Counted from the first letter of the stretch, positions 54,494 to 63,048 are shown. The stretch is 63,048 nucleotides of DNA from Thermoplasmata archaeon (GCA_021817255.1 JAKAVO010000007.1:1-63048), one strand, 5' to 3'. The notes: a model not told the origin generated them from the sequence alone. Numbers and translations: made by a program.

Positions 54494-56090
54494 GGAGACG
54501 TTATTCGAATAGTGATTCGCAACATATAGGTATCCGTTTTATGGATCAAAAGCCACCCCGTAAGGCCTTGCCCCCACATTGATGGAGGCAACTACTTTGT
54601 TTGTAGTTCCGTTGATTACTGAAACATTGTTTGAATACTTGTTTGGAACGTATATATACCCATTTGATGGATCAAAAGCCACGGATTTTGGTGATGATCC
54701 TACTGTTATGTTTACAATGACTTTGCTGGTGGTTACGTTTATTACGGAGACAGTGTCTGAACAACAATTTGTAACATATACATTCCCGTTCAAAGAATCA
54801 AAGGCTGCTCCACTAGGGTCACAGCTAACGTTCACAGTTTCAACAACTTTATTTGTGGTTCCGTTGATTACGGAGACACTGTCATTAACCTGGTTGACGA
54901 CGTACACCTTCCCATTTGATGGATCGAATGTAATTCCTGCAGGTTCTGAGCCCATATTGATGGATGTTGCTACTTTGTTGGTGGTTCCGTTAATTACGGA
55001 GATATTATATGAACAGGCGTTTGTGATATATACATTCCCATTTAAAGGATCGAAGAGTGCTCCCCTGGGATCATGGCCCACATTGATAGATAGGTTCACT
55101 TTGCCAGAAGTAGTATTTATCACGGAAACATTGTCTGAGGCTTTGTTGACGACGTACATATACCCATTTGATGGATCAAATGCCGCACCGGCAGGCTCTG
55201 TGCCCATATTGATGGATGTTACTACTTTGCTGGTGGATCCGTTGATTACTGAAACGTTAGTTGAACAGCAATTTGTAACATATACGTTTCCGTTCAAAGA
55301 ATCAAAGGCATCTCCAGTTGGTGAGTTTCCTACGTTTATAGATTTGATTACTTTGTTTGTGGTTCCGTTGATAACTGAAACGTTAGTTGAACGCGAATTG
55401 GTGGCATAAATGTTTCCGTTTGATGAATCAAATATTATTCCAGTTGGACCATATCCCACGTTTATAGATGTGATTACTTTGTTTGTGGTTCCGTTGATTA
55501 CTGAAACGTTGCTGAAATCACGGTTGGAAACATAAAGATGCCTGTTTAATGAATCAAATGCAACTCCAGAAGCTCCACAACCCACATTTATTGATCCATT
55601 CACTTTGTTAGTGGTGCCATTGATTATGGAGACATTGCTTGAAAAGCATTTCACAACATATATATTTCCATTTAAGGGATCAAGAGCTGCCCCGCCAGAA
55701 TCACATCCCACGTTCACGGAATCAATAACTTTGTTAGTGGTGCTGTTGATTACGGTTACGTTGTCTGAACAGCGATTTGTAAAATATATATTTCCATTTA
55801 ATGGATCAAAAGCTGCACTGGAAGGTTCGTTTCCTACAGCTATCGTTTCAACAACTTTGTTTGTGGTTCCGTTTATTACCGAGACATTTCCTGAGCAACA
55901 ATCAGGGACGTATATGTTTCCATTTGATGGATCATAGGCTATTCCACCAGGACTTGAGCCTACTTGCACGATTCCAGCTATCTTGTTTGTGGTTCCGTTG
56001 ATTATTGTGACACTGCTTGATTTAGCATTTGAAATATACAGATTCCCATTGGACGGGTCAAAGCTTATTGCTGTTGGAGATATGCCGCCT
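54380..56090 (-). repeat. About fourteen 126-bp repeats coding propeller blades
   Basis: Each 42-residue unit reads like GVAFDPSNGNIYVTNxxSxN, then VSVINGTTNKVVxSINVGxxP. Counting across the stop codon gives fourteen units, the last incomplete. Several blades carry adjacent cysteines (NCCSTN, DCCSGN). Confidence 0.85.
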
Positions 56091-56323
56091 CCGACTGATT
56101 TTTGGTTGCCATTCAGCAGCGAATTATTGAGCAGGTCAAGTGTATACTTGACATAACCCAAACTGGAATTCCCCTGCGGAACAAAAGGTGTATTGCTGCC
56201 AATTGATCCTCTGTCAGGCACATGGTTGCCCTGGCTGATCGCAGAAACAAATGAAATTCCGACAAACGCCAAAATCATGACTATTACTAATGTTACAACG
56301 ACTAATTTTCTCATTTGCCGCAT
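54539..56323 (-). CDS. N-terminal part of giant surface protein: signal peptide and YVTN beta-propeller
   Basis: A frame of 594 residues. Residues 1-30 form a Sec signal (MRQMRKLVVVTLVIVMILAF, then VSAIS). After a linker, twelve YVTN-type repeats of 42 residues follow, each with SNGNIYVxN and NVSVINGTTNKV cores. The frame ends at a TAA where every other blade has a serine codon (FDPSNG; here FDP-stop-NG), a TCA to TAA change. Downstream the same frame goes on with blades 13 and 14 and the C-terminal part. The protein is probably extracellular and adhesive or part of the cell surface. It ends without an anchor if the stop is used. Confidence 0.82.
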   Translation of the reverse strand: MRQMRKLVVVTLVIVMILAFVGISFVSAISQGNHVPDRGSIGSNTPFVPQGNSSLGYVKYTLDLLNNSLLNGNQKSVGGGISPTAISFDPSNGNLYISNAKSSSVTIINGTTNKIAGIVQVGSSPGGIAYDPSNGNIYVPDCCSGNVSVINGTTNKVVETIAVGNEPSSAAFDPLNGNIYFTNRCSDNVTVINSTTNKVIDSVNVGCDSGGAALDPLNGNIYVVKCFSSNVSIINGTTNKVNGSINVGCGASGVAFDSLNRHLYVSNRDFSNVSVINGTTNKVITSINVGYGPTGIIFDSSNGNIYATNSRSTNVSVINGTTNKVIKSINVGNSPTGDAFDSLNGNVYVTNCCSTNVSVINGSTSKVVTSINMGTEPAGAAFDPSNGYMYVVNKASDNVSVINTTSGKVNLSINVGHDPRGALFDPLNGNVYITNACSYNISVINGTTNKVATSINMGSEPAGITFDPSNGKVYVVNQVNDSVSVINGTTNKVVETVNVSCDPSGAAFDSLNGNVYVTNCCSDTVSVINVTTSKVIVNITVGSSPKSVAFDPSNGYIYVPNKYSNNVSVINGTTNKVVASINVGARPYGVAFDP

Positions 56324-56748
56324 AAAGCATGATCAATATTTAACTTTGTGTTAATGCGGAGTACGAGAATTCCACAGAAAACTGAGCTTCAACTAAAGAG
56401 ATATAGAAATTCTTAAGTAATATTGGCACTTTTATAACACTTGATCATGATTTAAAATTAATATTTGGACAGATTGAATTGGAGATAAAAATGGGAGAAA
56501 ATTAAAAAAACAGCTATAAACTCTTCACCTTAACATTAAGGCCTTTAATTTGCAGGATTTTGAAGCGGTTGCTGTGTTGATTTTCTTTTGTGCCCATTCT
56601 ATATATTGACAGAATGTTTGGAGAATGTGGCGTGATATACGATATTTACGAGCTTATGGAAAATGCCAGGCCAAATATTTAACAAAAATTGTTGCCTGCA
56701 AAAGGGGAAATTTTATGTGAAAATAATTTTGCAAGAATACAAAAAAAA
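56324..56748. other. AT-rich intergenic region
   Basis: It contains the promoter region of the surface-protein gene near its left end. I see no convincing ORF, tRNA or repeat in the rest. Confidence 0.5.
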
Positions 56749-56889
56749 TGGGGACACTGGGATTTGAACCCAGATCTGCGGGTCTCTTCCCGGTTCATAG
56801 TTCCAGTCAATCATCACCATTTCAGTTGACCCGTTTCTAATCAAAACCTGACTGGAGCCCAATAGGATGCCTGATTACCCCATGTCCCC
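56749..56889 (-). tRNA. tRNA-Trp (anticodon CCA) with intron
   Basis: Acceptor GGGGACA pairs with TGTCCCC plus A; the T-arm is CTGGGTTCAAATCCCAG. The 5' anticodon stem TTGGG leads into CTCCAG, with anticodon CCA. An intron of about 68 bases (roughly 56784-56851) interrupts at position 37/38, the canonical archaeal site; the 3' exon resumes near ACCCG. In the intron, TGACTGG is complementary to the anticodon region CCAGTCA, and the C/D-type elements CTGA and GTGATGA are present, as in other euryarchaeal tRNA-Trp introns that guide methylation. The exact splice points are uncertain by a few bases; pair 27-43 is a mismatch. Confidence 0.88.
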
Positions 56890-57118
56890 GTAGTTGTGAA
56901 TTATTGTTTACTATTTAATTCTAAGGGATCATGCTGAATTTTGTGAAAAGTAAAATGCAATATTCATAGAATGCTATAGGGGGATTGAAAAAAGAAACTT
57001 CATTGATCCACCTGCAACATTTGGCTGGAATTTTGCAGGAAATAGATGCTTCGGGGAAGAGATTGCTGATGCGCGTTAACATGGGATAACCCATAATGAA
57101 CTTAATTGATGGGGGAAT

Positions 57119-57279
57119 CTTTCAATCCTAATAAGGTTCAATTTTTACACATATCATCCTTTTGGCCCTCACGGTAATGATTTCTTTCAATCCTAATAAG
57201 GTTCAATTTTTACAACAATTTCTTCCGGAAGCCACAAAATCCATTGTACCTTTCAATCCTAATAAGGTTCAATTTTTAC
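57119..57279 (-). CRISPR. Mini CRISPR array, three 30-bp repeats
   Basis: Three identical 30-bp repeats (57119-57148, 57184-57213, 57250-57279) begin CTTTCAATCCTAATAAGG and end TTTTTAC, and flank spacers of 35 and 36 bases. The reverse complement ends in ATTGAAAG, the usual crRNA-orientation end in archaea, so transcription is probably leftward. The repeat shares only its first nine bases (CTTTCAATC/A) and the general pattern with the large array to the right. No cas genes are nearby. Confidence 0.88.
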
Positions 57280-57582
57280 CCGTGACCTAAATGACATAAC
57301 TGTCTATAAAAATTTGGTATTGAATGAAAAAATAATAAACAACCCCGATGTTTGAATTGAAGTATATAAAGGTTTGATGAAAGAAGATCCGAGACATCGT
57401 AGAACTGGAACACCATGATGTTAATGTTATGAGAGAGAATGAACACATGGAGAACATGCAAAAAGCAGCAAATCAGACGATTGTAATCGCCTGTTGATTC
57501 TTGTGCATCTTCGCCGGTTTAATTTTAACCCATGTCTTTCTGCAGACAGTGATCAGAATTGTTCGGTCTGGAGGTGTGGGAA

Positions 57583-58277
57583 ATGATTCGCAGTATGAGG
57601 GACAATGGTATGAGCATATGATCCATAGGAAAGAAGATTGGAACATCAAGGAACTGTGTGAGGGAGTAACTCAAGAATAAACATGTGGAGAAAGATAAAC
57701 AGAAGAGATAAGGAATACTGGATATGATGGCGGCTACACAATACTGAAGGAATAATGCCATGAACTCAGGAGAGTCAGGTCAGTACAGGCAGTATACAGG
57801 TATGAGACAGAACCTGGAAAACAATCGCAGGTTGACTTTGGAGAATTCTGGCGCATAGATCACGACGGAAAATTCAGGAAACTGTATGCATTTTCCATTA
57901 TGCTCGGATATTCCATGATGAGGTTTGCAGAATTCACAACTGGCATATCCACGGAAAACGAGATCAGGATGCATCTCAATGCATTTGAATACTTTGGCGG
58001 TTTCACGGACACAATATTATATGGCAACATGAAGCCGGTTGCCATAGGCAGGAAGATCAAAGCTTCAGAATCCAGGTTCAATGTGAAATTCATGGACTTT
58101 GCTGAATATTATGGCATTATTGTCGGGTTATGCTTTCCCTATATGCCACAAACAAAGGGAAAAGTTGAAAGAAGTATCAGTTATGCAAGGGTGGGCTTCT
58201 TCGATGGAAGAGAACTCAGTTCGCTGCAGGATGTGAACACACAATGTCTCTCTTGGCTGGCTGAAGAATTCACATGA
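57583..58277 (+). pseudogene. IS21-family (IstA-like) transposase remnant
   Basis: The N-terminal helix-turn-helix is readable around MIRSMRDNGM and SIGKKIGTSRNCVRE but broken by several stops (near 57622 and 57669). From about 57770 the rve/DDE domain is open: RYETEPGKQSQVDFGEFWRI, then TENEIRMHLNAFEYFGGF, ILYGNMKPVAIGR and PQTKGKVERSISYARVGFF. The second catalytic aspartate of the family (LYDNMK) is replaced by glycine, so it is catalytically dead as well as truncated. No IstB partner follows. Confidence 0.75.
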
Positions 58278-58353
58278 TCTCTCAGAAAGGGATAGGGATC
58301 GGTTGTTCTCTGTGAAATCACTGGATCTCCAGACATCACATGCATGCCATTTC

Positions 58354-58658
58354 ATGATAGCGCTCCAGAGGCATGGCAGGTGGATGTGCCCATTGCTGAA
58401 GATTACCTGAGGAAATGAATATCATGGGCATCCAAGTCAAGGATGCCGGATATAGTGAAGCTTGGAAAAACAGTGAAGAGACACATTGATGGCATCATGG
58501 AAGCAATACGATCAGGGATAAATTCAGCTGTTGTTGAGGGACTAAACAACAAGATCGGGACAGCGTTCAAGCGATCCTATGGATTCAAGGCACAGGAATA
58601 CAGGGACACAATCATATATCTGGTGGCAGATGGATTGAAATTACCCCCAGAATGTTAA
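58354..58658 (+). pseudogene. ISL3-family transposase C-terminal fragment
   Basis: The frame reads SAPEAWQVDVPIAEDYLRK, stop (near 58420), then ISWASKSRMPDIVKLGKTVK and GINSAVVEGLNNKIGTAFKR, SYGFKAQEYRDTIIYLVADG. This is the typical C-terminus of the ISL3 (IS204/IS1001/IS1165) DDE transposases. The N-terminal and central parts are missing. It abuts the IS21 remnant, so one element inserted in or recombined with the other. Confidence 0.72.
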
Positions 58659-58681
58659 AGAGATCCAATAAAATCCGTGAA

Positions 58682-59212
58682 CTATCTCCTGTAAGCCTCT
58701 TTGCGATCGAATTCTATCAATGAATTTCTTGTAAGGGGTTTGCTCGTATCGCAAACTTGAGATAAGTCTTTGCTATAAGTCGCATCGGCGTGCCTCAAAT
58801 GTACCATAATGCCTTCTTCCTTCACAAACTGAACTGCTGGTACAAAATCGCCGTCCCCTGTTATTAGAATTACGTGTTGAATCCTGTTTTTGAGCGCCAA
58901 CCTTATCATGTCTATTGCGATCAGTATATCTACCTGTTTTTGATGAAATCCTTTCTCATTTTCCTGAAGCTTGCCTAATCTAATCTCAAAACGACTTTGC
59001 AAATTTAAGGATGTCAAAAATTTCCTATTGCTTTCCAATGGTACATCATAGATATAAGTTCTAAATCGCTCAGAATTTATATCTCTGCATAAACTGTTAC
59101 TGAACTCTTCATAGTCCAAGCTAAATTTTCCATAGTTACCCTTGAGCTTATCTGTTACTTCCCTTTGCAAATAAGCGTTATCTACCAAAACTGCAGCCTC
59201 ATTATAATTCAA
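58682..59212 (-). CDS. NYN/LabA-type (PIN-like) putative RNase
   Basis: A protein of 176 residues. Conserved acidic residues of the NYN/DUF88 fold are in EAAVLVDNAYLQREV (first aspartate), KQVDILIAIDMIRLALKN (second) and VILITGDGDFVPAVQFVKEE (third and fourth, GDGDF), with GIMVHLRHA after. Proteins of this family are thought to cut RNA with a metal ion. Substrate and role are unknown here. It is divergent from a HEPN-like gene and sits between transposase debris and the CRISPR array, a defence-type setting. All catalytic positions look intact. Confidence 0.85.
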   Translation of the reverse strand: MNYNEAAVLVDNAYLQREVTDKLKGNYGKFSLDYEEFSNSLCRDINSERFRTYIYDVPLESNRKFLTSLNLQSRFEIRLGKLQENEKGFHQKQVDILIAIDMIRLALKNRIQHVILITGDGDFVPAVQFVKEEGIMVHLRHADATYSKDLSQVCDTSKPLTRNSLIEFDRKEAYRR

Positions 59213-59575
59213 ATTTGCACCACCGCTTAGTCAATGCCTACACTATTCCCTTTATAAACTTGTAATATATTAACTTGACTTTATCGTCTGGAGAGCAAAT
59301 GAAGATCAAGAGTACTAATGATTATCTAAAGGAGAAATGTAATGGATCTTTCACATAGACATGATCTTCACGTTTTTCCCTCGATAAACTTTCTGTGTCA
59401 AAAAAAGTAGTTATTGTTGTAATTCAATATCTGATTGGAAACTTCGAAACTCAAGGAGAGGATCGAATAAACAAATTTCCTATGTTATCCTTCTGTTCGT
59501 TTTGAAATGCGGTCTTAAAGAATTACCTTCATATAGCAGAGCGTAGAATTAAGCATCTTCCATATATTCTATTCA
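59213..59575. other. Intergenic region between divergent genes
   Basis: It holds the promoters of the NYN and HEPN-like genes. The stretch is AT-rich with no ORF or tRNA that I can support. Confidence 0.4.
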
Positions 59576-60262
59576 ATGAGTACCTACTCCAACGACGAAT
59601 GGGTAGATCGCATTTTGAGCGGTATATATACTTTCAATTCAAGAGGGTTAACTGGCCGAGCACAAAGGAACACAGAATGTGACAATCTGCTGAAGACATA
59701 CTTTTTAAACTGTGACTATTCAGATGAAAAATCCAATGCAACTTTAAAGATATTTAGTGATACATTGGATATTATTGTCGAAGCAATTGAATGCTATAGA
59801 ATAGGTCATTTCAATGCCTCAATGGTTATGATTAGAAATGCAATAGATGCTTCAACCTACACTTCATTATGTTATGATCTCCAATTAGATCAAGAAACTA
59901 AAAAAGTGCACGGAATCGTGCCTATTGGTTCAATTAGAAAATATAAGAAGTATAAAGACTTAAATGTCAGAAAAAAGAAAATTGTCAATCAAAAATTACT
60001 TGCTCAAAATGAAGTTGATGAGTTATATGAAATTAGGAAATCGTGTAATTTTTCTGCACACATATATGAAATAAAACAAGACATATTTTTCAAAAAATTT
60101 CCGAAGTTTTTAGAGGAGGCTCTGACTGGTAAAAGAACCTCCGGAGATCCACTTTCTAAGCAACAAACGACAGAAAAGGAAAACCAAAGCAATCTGAATA
60201 GAGCTATAAACTTGTTGATGAAGCTTCATATGAACTACGTTCACAAATCTGGAATGCTTTGA
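59576..60262 (+). CDS. HEPN-like hypothetical protein
   Basis: A protein of 228 residues, mostly helical. The segment AIECYRIGHFNASMVMIRNA, followed by IDASTYTSLCYDL, resembles the first helices of HEPN-type proteins (DUF4145-like), and LYEIRKSCNFSAHIYEIKQD resembles their conserved IRxxGNxAAH end (here C for G), the R...H motif that forms an RNase site in many members. The C-terminus is helical and charged. It may be an RNase toxin or antiphage effector, or a structural HEPN without activity. The family call is inference from motif style. Neighbours: the divergent NYN gene and the CRISPR array downstream. Confidence 0.5.
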   Translation: MSTYSNDEWVDRILSGIYTFNSRGLTGRAQRNTECDNLLKTYFLNCDYSDEKSNATLKIFSDTLDIIVEAIECYRIGHFNASMVMIRNAIDASTYTSLCYDLQLDQETKKVHGIVPIGSIRKYKKYKDLNVRKKKIVNQKLLAQNEVDELYEIRKSCNFSAHIYEIKQDIFFKKFPKFLEEALTGKRTSGDPLSKQQTTEKENQSNLNRAINLLMKLHMNYVHKSGML

Positions 60263-60330
60263 GAAGAGAGAAGTTGGGAGATACTGCTTGTAATATCCCC
60301 CCTCACCATAACTGAGATCTCGGGAGCAAA

Positions 60331-60804
60331 ATTCTGCAGGTTGTGAAACCCATTGATGTGTTTAGCTCTCCAAGCACGGTGGAGGTTGCAAGAGCTACAG
60401 GGGAGTACAATATTCTTAAAGTCAGAATAACTGAAGATGGAAATGCATATTTGGCTAAAGCAGGAGACGATTTTGAAGTTCCAATTAAAGGCAATGGACT
60501 GTTAAGTGGAAAGATGGTGGAGAATGGATTGCTTGGCTTCAGGCCTGATGAGATTCTGATTCATCCTTCCGGAAGCAAAGATTTTGAGACTCCAAAGGCA
60601 TTCGTAGAGTGTGGGACTGCAGAAGTTTTGATTTCCAGTTAGTCCCTGGGATCATTCAGGGTGAATCTCCATCTTGACAATAATGACAGTTCATTCTTCT
60701 ACCTGCACAATAATCCTTTCCCACCTGGAGAAAAGGTCAAAGTCCTGATCAAGGCTGAGAAGTCATATATATTCGATCCTGAGAATAACCGCGTTGTTCT
60801 ATGA
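60331..60804 (+). pseudogene. ABC-transporter ATPase C-terminal (TOBE) remnant
   Basis: The frame reads LQVVKPIDVFSSPSTVEVAR and ATGEYNILKVRITEDGN, the end of a MalK-type ATPase, and then GFRPDEILIHPSG with a TOBE-like tail. A TAG at 60640-60642 interrupts it; the same frame then continues SFRVNLHLDNNDSSFFYLHN to EKVKVLIKAEKSYIFD and stops near 60804. The nucleotide-binding domain is missing entirely upstream. It is therefore a truncated and interrupted gene. Confidence 0.65.
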
Positions 60805-60948
60805 CCGCCTTTTTATATTTATTGATTTATAGTATATTGTGATAGTAAACTTCAACTTTTTGTCATATTTTACCCTTTTTTAAGAGATGTAACGTTCAGA
60901 TATCAAAAGAACCATGTTTAATAAGTGTTTTATTAAATGTCAAAGATT

Positions 60949-63048
60949 ATTTCAATACTAACTGGTTTAACTGCATTCATCAATATACAGGTCTTGCGTG
61001 TCGTATCGATGTTCCTTTCAATACTAACTGGTTTAACTGCATTTCAGTTCCGCTGTAAAACAGTATCGTCAGGTTGTTGTCTTTCAATACTAACTGGTTT
61101 AACTGCATTGATAATCCAACCATCAATAGACCTGGCTCTTAACCCCTTTCAATACTAACTGGTTTAACTGCATTTCTTTCGCAAATGGATTTCGTTTAAC
61201 CATATTTCCAGCTTTCAATACTAACTGGTTTAACTGCATTTCATTATCAGCATTTACCCTATCTTTTACTCCCTCCCTCTTTCAATACTAACTGGTTTAA
61301 CTGCATTTCATCCTGCAGCTCCGATATCTTCTTCTTCTTGGATCCTTTCAATACTAACTGGTTTAACTGCATTTATTAATGCTAAAGACTCAACGGAGGC
61401 TTGGAAAATTCTTTCAATACTAACTGGTTTAACTGCATTCGGCCAGAACATAAGACAAAATGACTGATAATATGTAACTTTCAATACTAACTGGTTTAAC
61501 TGCATTCGGCCAGAACATAAGACAAAATGACTGATAATATGTAACTTTCAATACTAACTGGTTTAACTGCATTCTGCTAATTGGGCATAGTATTCAGGGC
61601 TTATCTCCTTCTTTCAATACTAACTGGTTTAACTGCATTATCATCATTCTCCGTTTCATTATCTGCATTACCCTGCTTTCAATACTAACTGGTTTAACTG
61701 CATTACTTATCTTTATTTCATATAACCCCTTGCCCACTTTTCTTTCAATACTAACTGGTTTAACTGCATTTGCTTAGTACCCTTCCTGCACCGTGTGAGC
61801 ATGACTCTTTCAATACTAACTGGTTTAACTGCATTTGGGCTGTTGCCAGTGTCGTTACGATTTGGGTTGCCCACTTTCAATACTAACTGGTTTAACTGCA
61901 TTATAGGTCAACTGTCCTCACCTCGTGTTGCCATGCCGGTCTTTCAATACTAACTGGTTTAACTGCATTTATATGACGCCATTGCTAAAATATGTCCCCG
62001 ACATCGTCTTTCAATACTAACTGGTTTAACTGCATTTCCATACAGGTCCAGACAAGGGCATTCCAGGAATCAACTTTCAATACTAACTGGTTTAACTGCA
62101 TTTTGTTATTCCATTTGGGGTGATGATGTGCATTTTAACTTTCAATACTAACTGGTTTAACTGCATTCTCTAGCTCGTTCCTCGAACATGCAAGAGCAAA
62201 CAACTTTCAATACTAACTGGTTTAACTGCATTAAGAGTAGATAGTGCCTAGTACGTTTATTTTCTCCGCTTTCAATACTAACTGGTTTAACTGCATTTTT
62301 TCATTGGGATTCCCTCCTCACATCTCTCACTATCTTTCAATACTAACTGGTTTAACTGCATTTGTACTTTCGTAAATTGTGCAGTTCCGGTTGTGGTGTC
62401 TTTCAATACTAACTGGTTTAACTGCATTAACGCATATTCCAATACAGCCTCACAGTGCAATTAACTTTCAATACTAACTGGTTTAACTGCATTTCTTTTT
62501 TTCAGGCTTCTTTTTAGGTTCAGAATCCTCTTTCAATACTAACTGGTTTAACTGCATTAATCCTGGGCATAATAATAGCGGCGGTGATGCTTCTTCTTTC
62601 AATACTAACTGGTTTAACTGCATTGATTACGAAGCCGTGGGATTCTGAGCTCCTCTTTATCTTTCAATACTAACTGGTTTAACTGCATTTTGATCTCATA
62701 AAGACATACCTGGCGCAGTTTTCGTTCTTTCAATACTAACTGGTTTAACTGCATTCAGGTACCGGATTTTATCATATTGAGATCATCTCAGCTTTCAATA
62801 CTAACTGGTTTAACTGCATTATTTTGTCTCTTTGGTAAAATTCATCGAGGGTTTCGCTTTCAATACTAACTGGTTTAACTGCATTGCTGCCTTCGGAGAG
62901 ACTGTCTTCCAGCAATTGTGGCCTTTCAATACTAACTGGTTTAACTGCATTAATTGTTAGTGCCACTTACTATTCCCAGGGGGTCATCTTTCAATACTAA
63001 CTGGTTTAACTGCATTAATGAAAGGAGATATCCTAACGGTCCAGACTC
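60949..63048 (-). CRISPR. Large CRISPR array, 32 repeats in window, truncated at right edge
   Basis: A 29-bp repeat (first copy 60949-60977, last full copy 62988-63016), beginning CTTTCAATACTAAC and ending AACTGCATT, recurs with 36-38-base spacers. I count 32 repeats and 31 complete spacers; the first spacer is 60978-61014. All repeats look identical except the first, whose first base is A instead of C. The reverse complement ends in ATTGAAAG, so crRNAs are expected from the minus strand, with the leader to the right of the window. No cas gene lies within the window. Spacers 61440-61477 and 61507-61544 are identical. Confidence 0.97.

Noticed and set aside
52551-55937. Many long plus-strand open frames opposite the surface protein, one of 276 codons
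   Set aside because: They are antisense to a repeated protein and show the same repetitive composition in mirror form. The minus frame has the signal peptide, repeats and anchor.
61308-62966. Short minus-strand frames in the CRISPR array with repeated NAVKPVSIE or MQLNQLVLK
   Set aside because: They are translations of the CRISPR repeat and not proteins.

Overview
The window looks like a chromosome segment of a Thermoplasmatales archaeon (Ferroplasma/Cuniculiplasma/Thermoplasma type). The signs are an Alba chromatin protein, the archaeal rad50-mre11-herA-nurA repair operon, an Nmd3 homologue, a polyprenyl diphosphate synthase for archaeal lipids, an SDR-type L-threonine dehydrogenase like that of Thermoplasma, TATA boxes 22-28 bases before many start codons (leaderless genes), and tRNA-Trp with an intron. 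The placement is inferred from protein content; no database search was possible.

Region 1 (1-12.9 kb) is an accessory/defence island. It starts with decayed integrase and unknown-gene debris. Next comes a leftward two-gene unit, a B12-binding radical SAM enzyme overlapping a 953-residue NERD-like nuclease with helical repeats, and then a complete type I restriction-modification operon (hsdM, an extra unknown gene, hsdS, hsdR). The island ends at the 3' end of a tRNA-Glu gene, a classic integration position.

Region 2 (12.9-51.7 kb) is mostly ordinary core genome. It holds two acyl-CoA dehydrogenases, acetate uptake and activation (SatP-like transporter and acetyl-CoA synthetase), a site-2 protease behind a strongly structured leader, an M20 amidohydrolase, the NurA-HerA-Mre11-Rad50 end-resection operon, a sufCBDSU Fe-S assembly operon divergent from a SufR-like regulator with an inverted repeat between them, threonine dehydrogenase, an NFACT/RqcH ribosome quality-control protein, PGI/PMI, arginine deiminase coupled to Nmd3, an Lrp-type regulator, Alba, a prenyl synthase, an ArsA/Get3 ATPase with a small partner ORF, an ALDH7-type dehydrogenase, an amino-acid permease and an acetamidase/formamidase. 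Two very small ORFs, of 30 and 19 codons, sit directly in front of PGI/PMI and the prenyl synthase.

Region 3 (51.8-56.3 kb) is one giant secreted, membrane-anchored surface protein: a signal peptide, 14 YVTN-type propeller repeats, 10 beta-sandwich repeats and a C-terminal membrane anchor. It is split by a single in-frame TAA.

Region 4 (56.7-63.0 kb) is a second accessory zone. It has the intron-bearing tRNA-Trp, a three-repeat mini CRISPR array, remnants of IS21-like and ISL3-like transposases, a NYN/LabA-type putative RNase gene divergent from a HEPN-like gene, a broken ABC-ATPase tail, and a large CRISPR array (32 repeats visible, running off the window) with a different repeat. No cas genes are in the window. 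The repeat ends indicate that both arrays are transcribed leftward, so the leader and perhaps the cas genes of the large array lie beyond the right edge.
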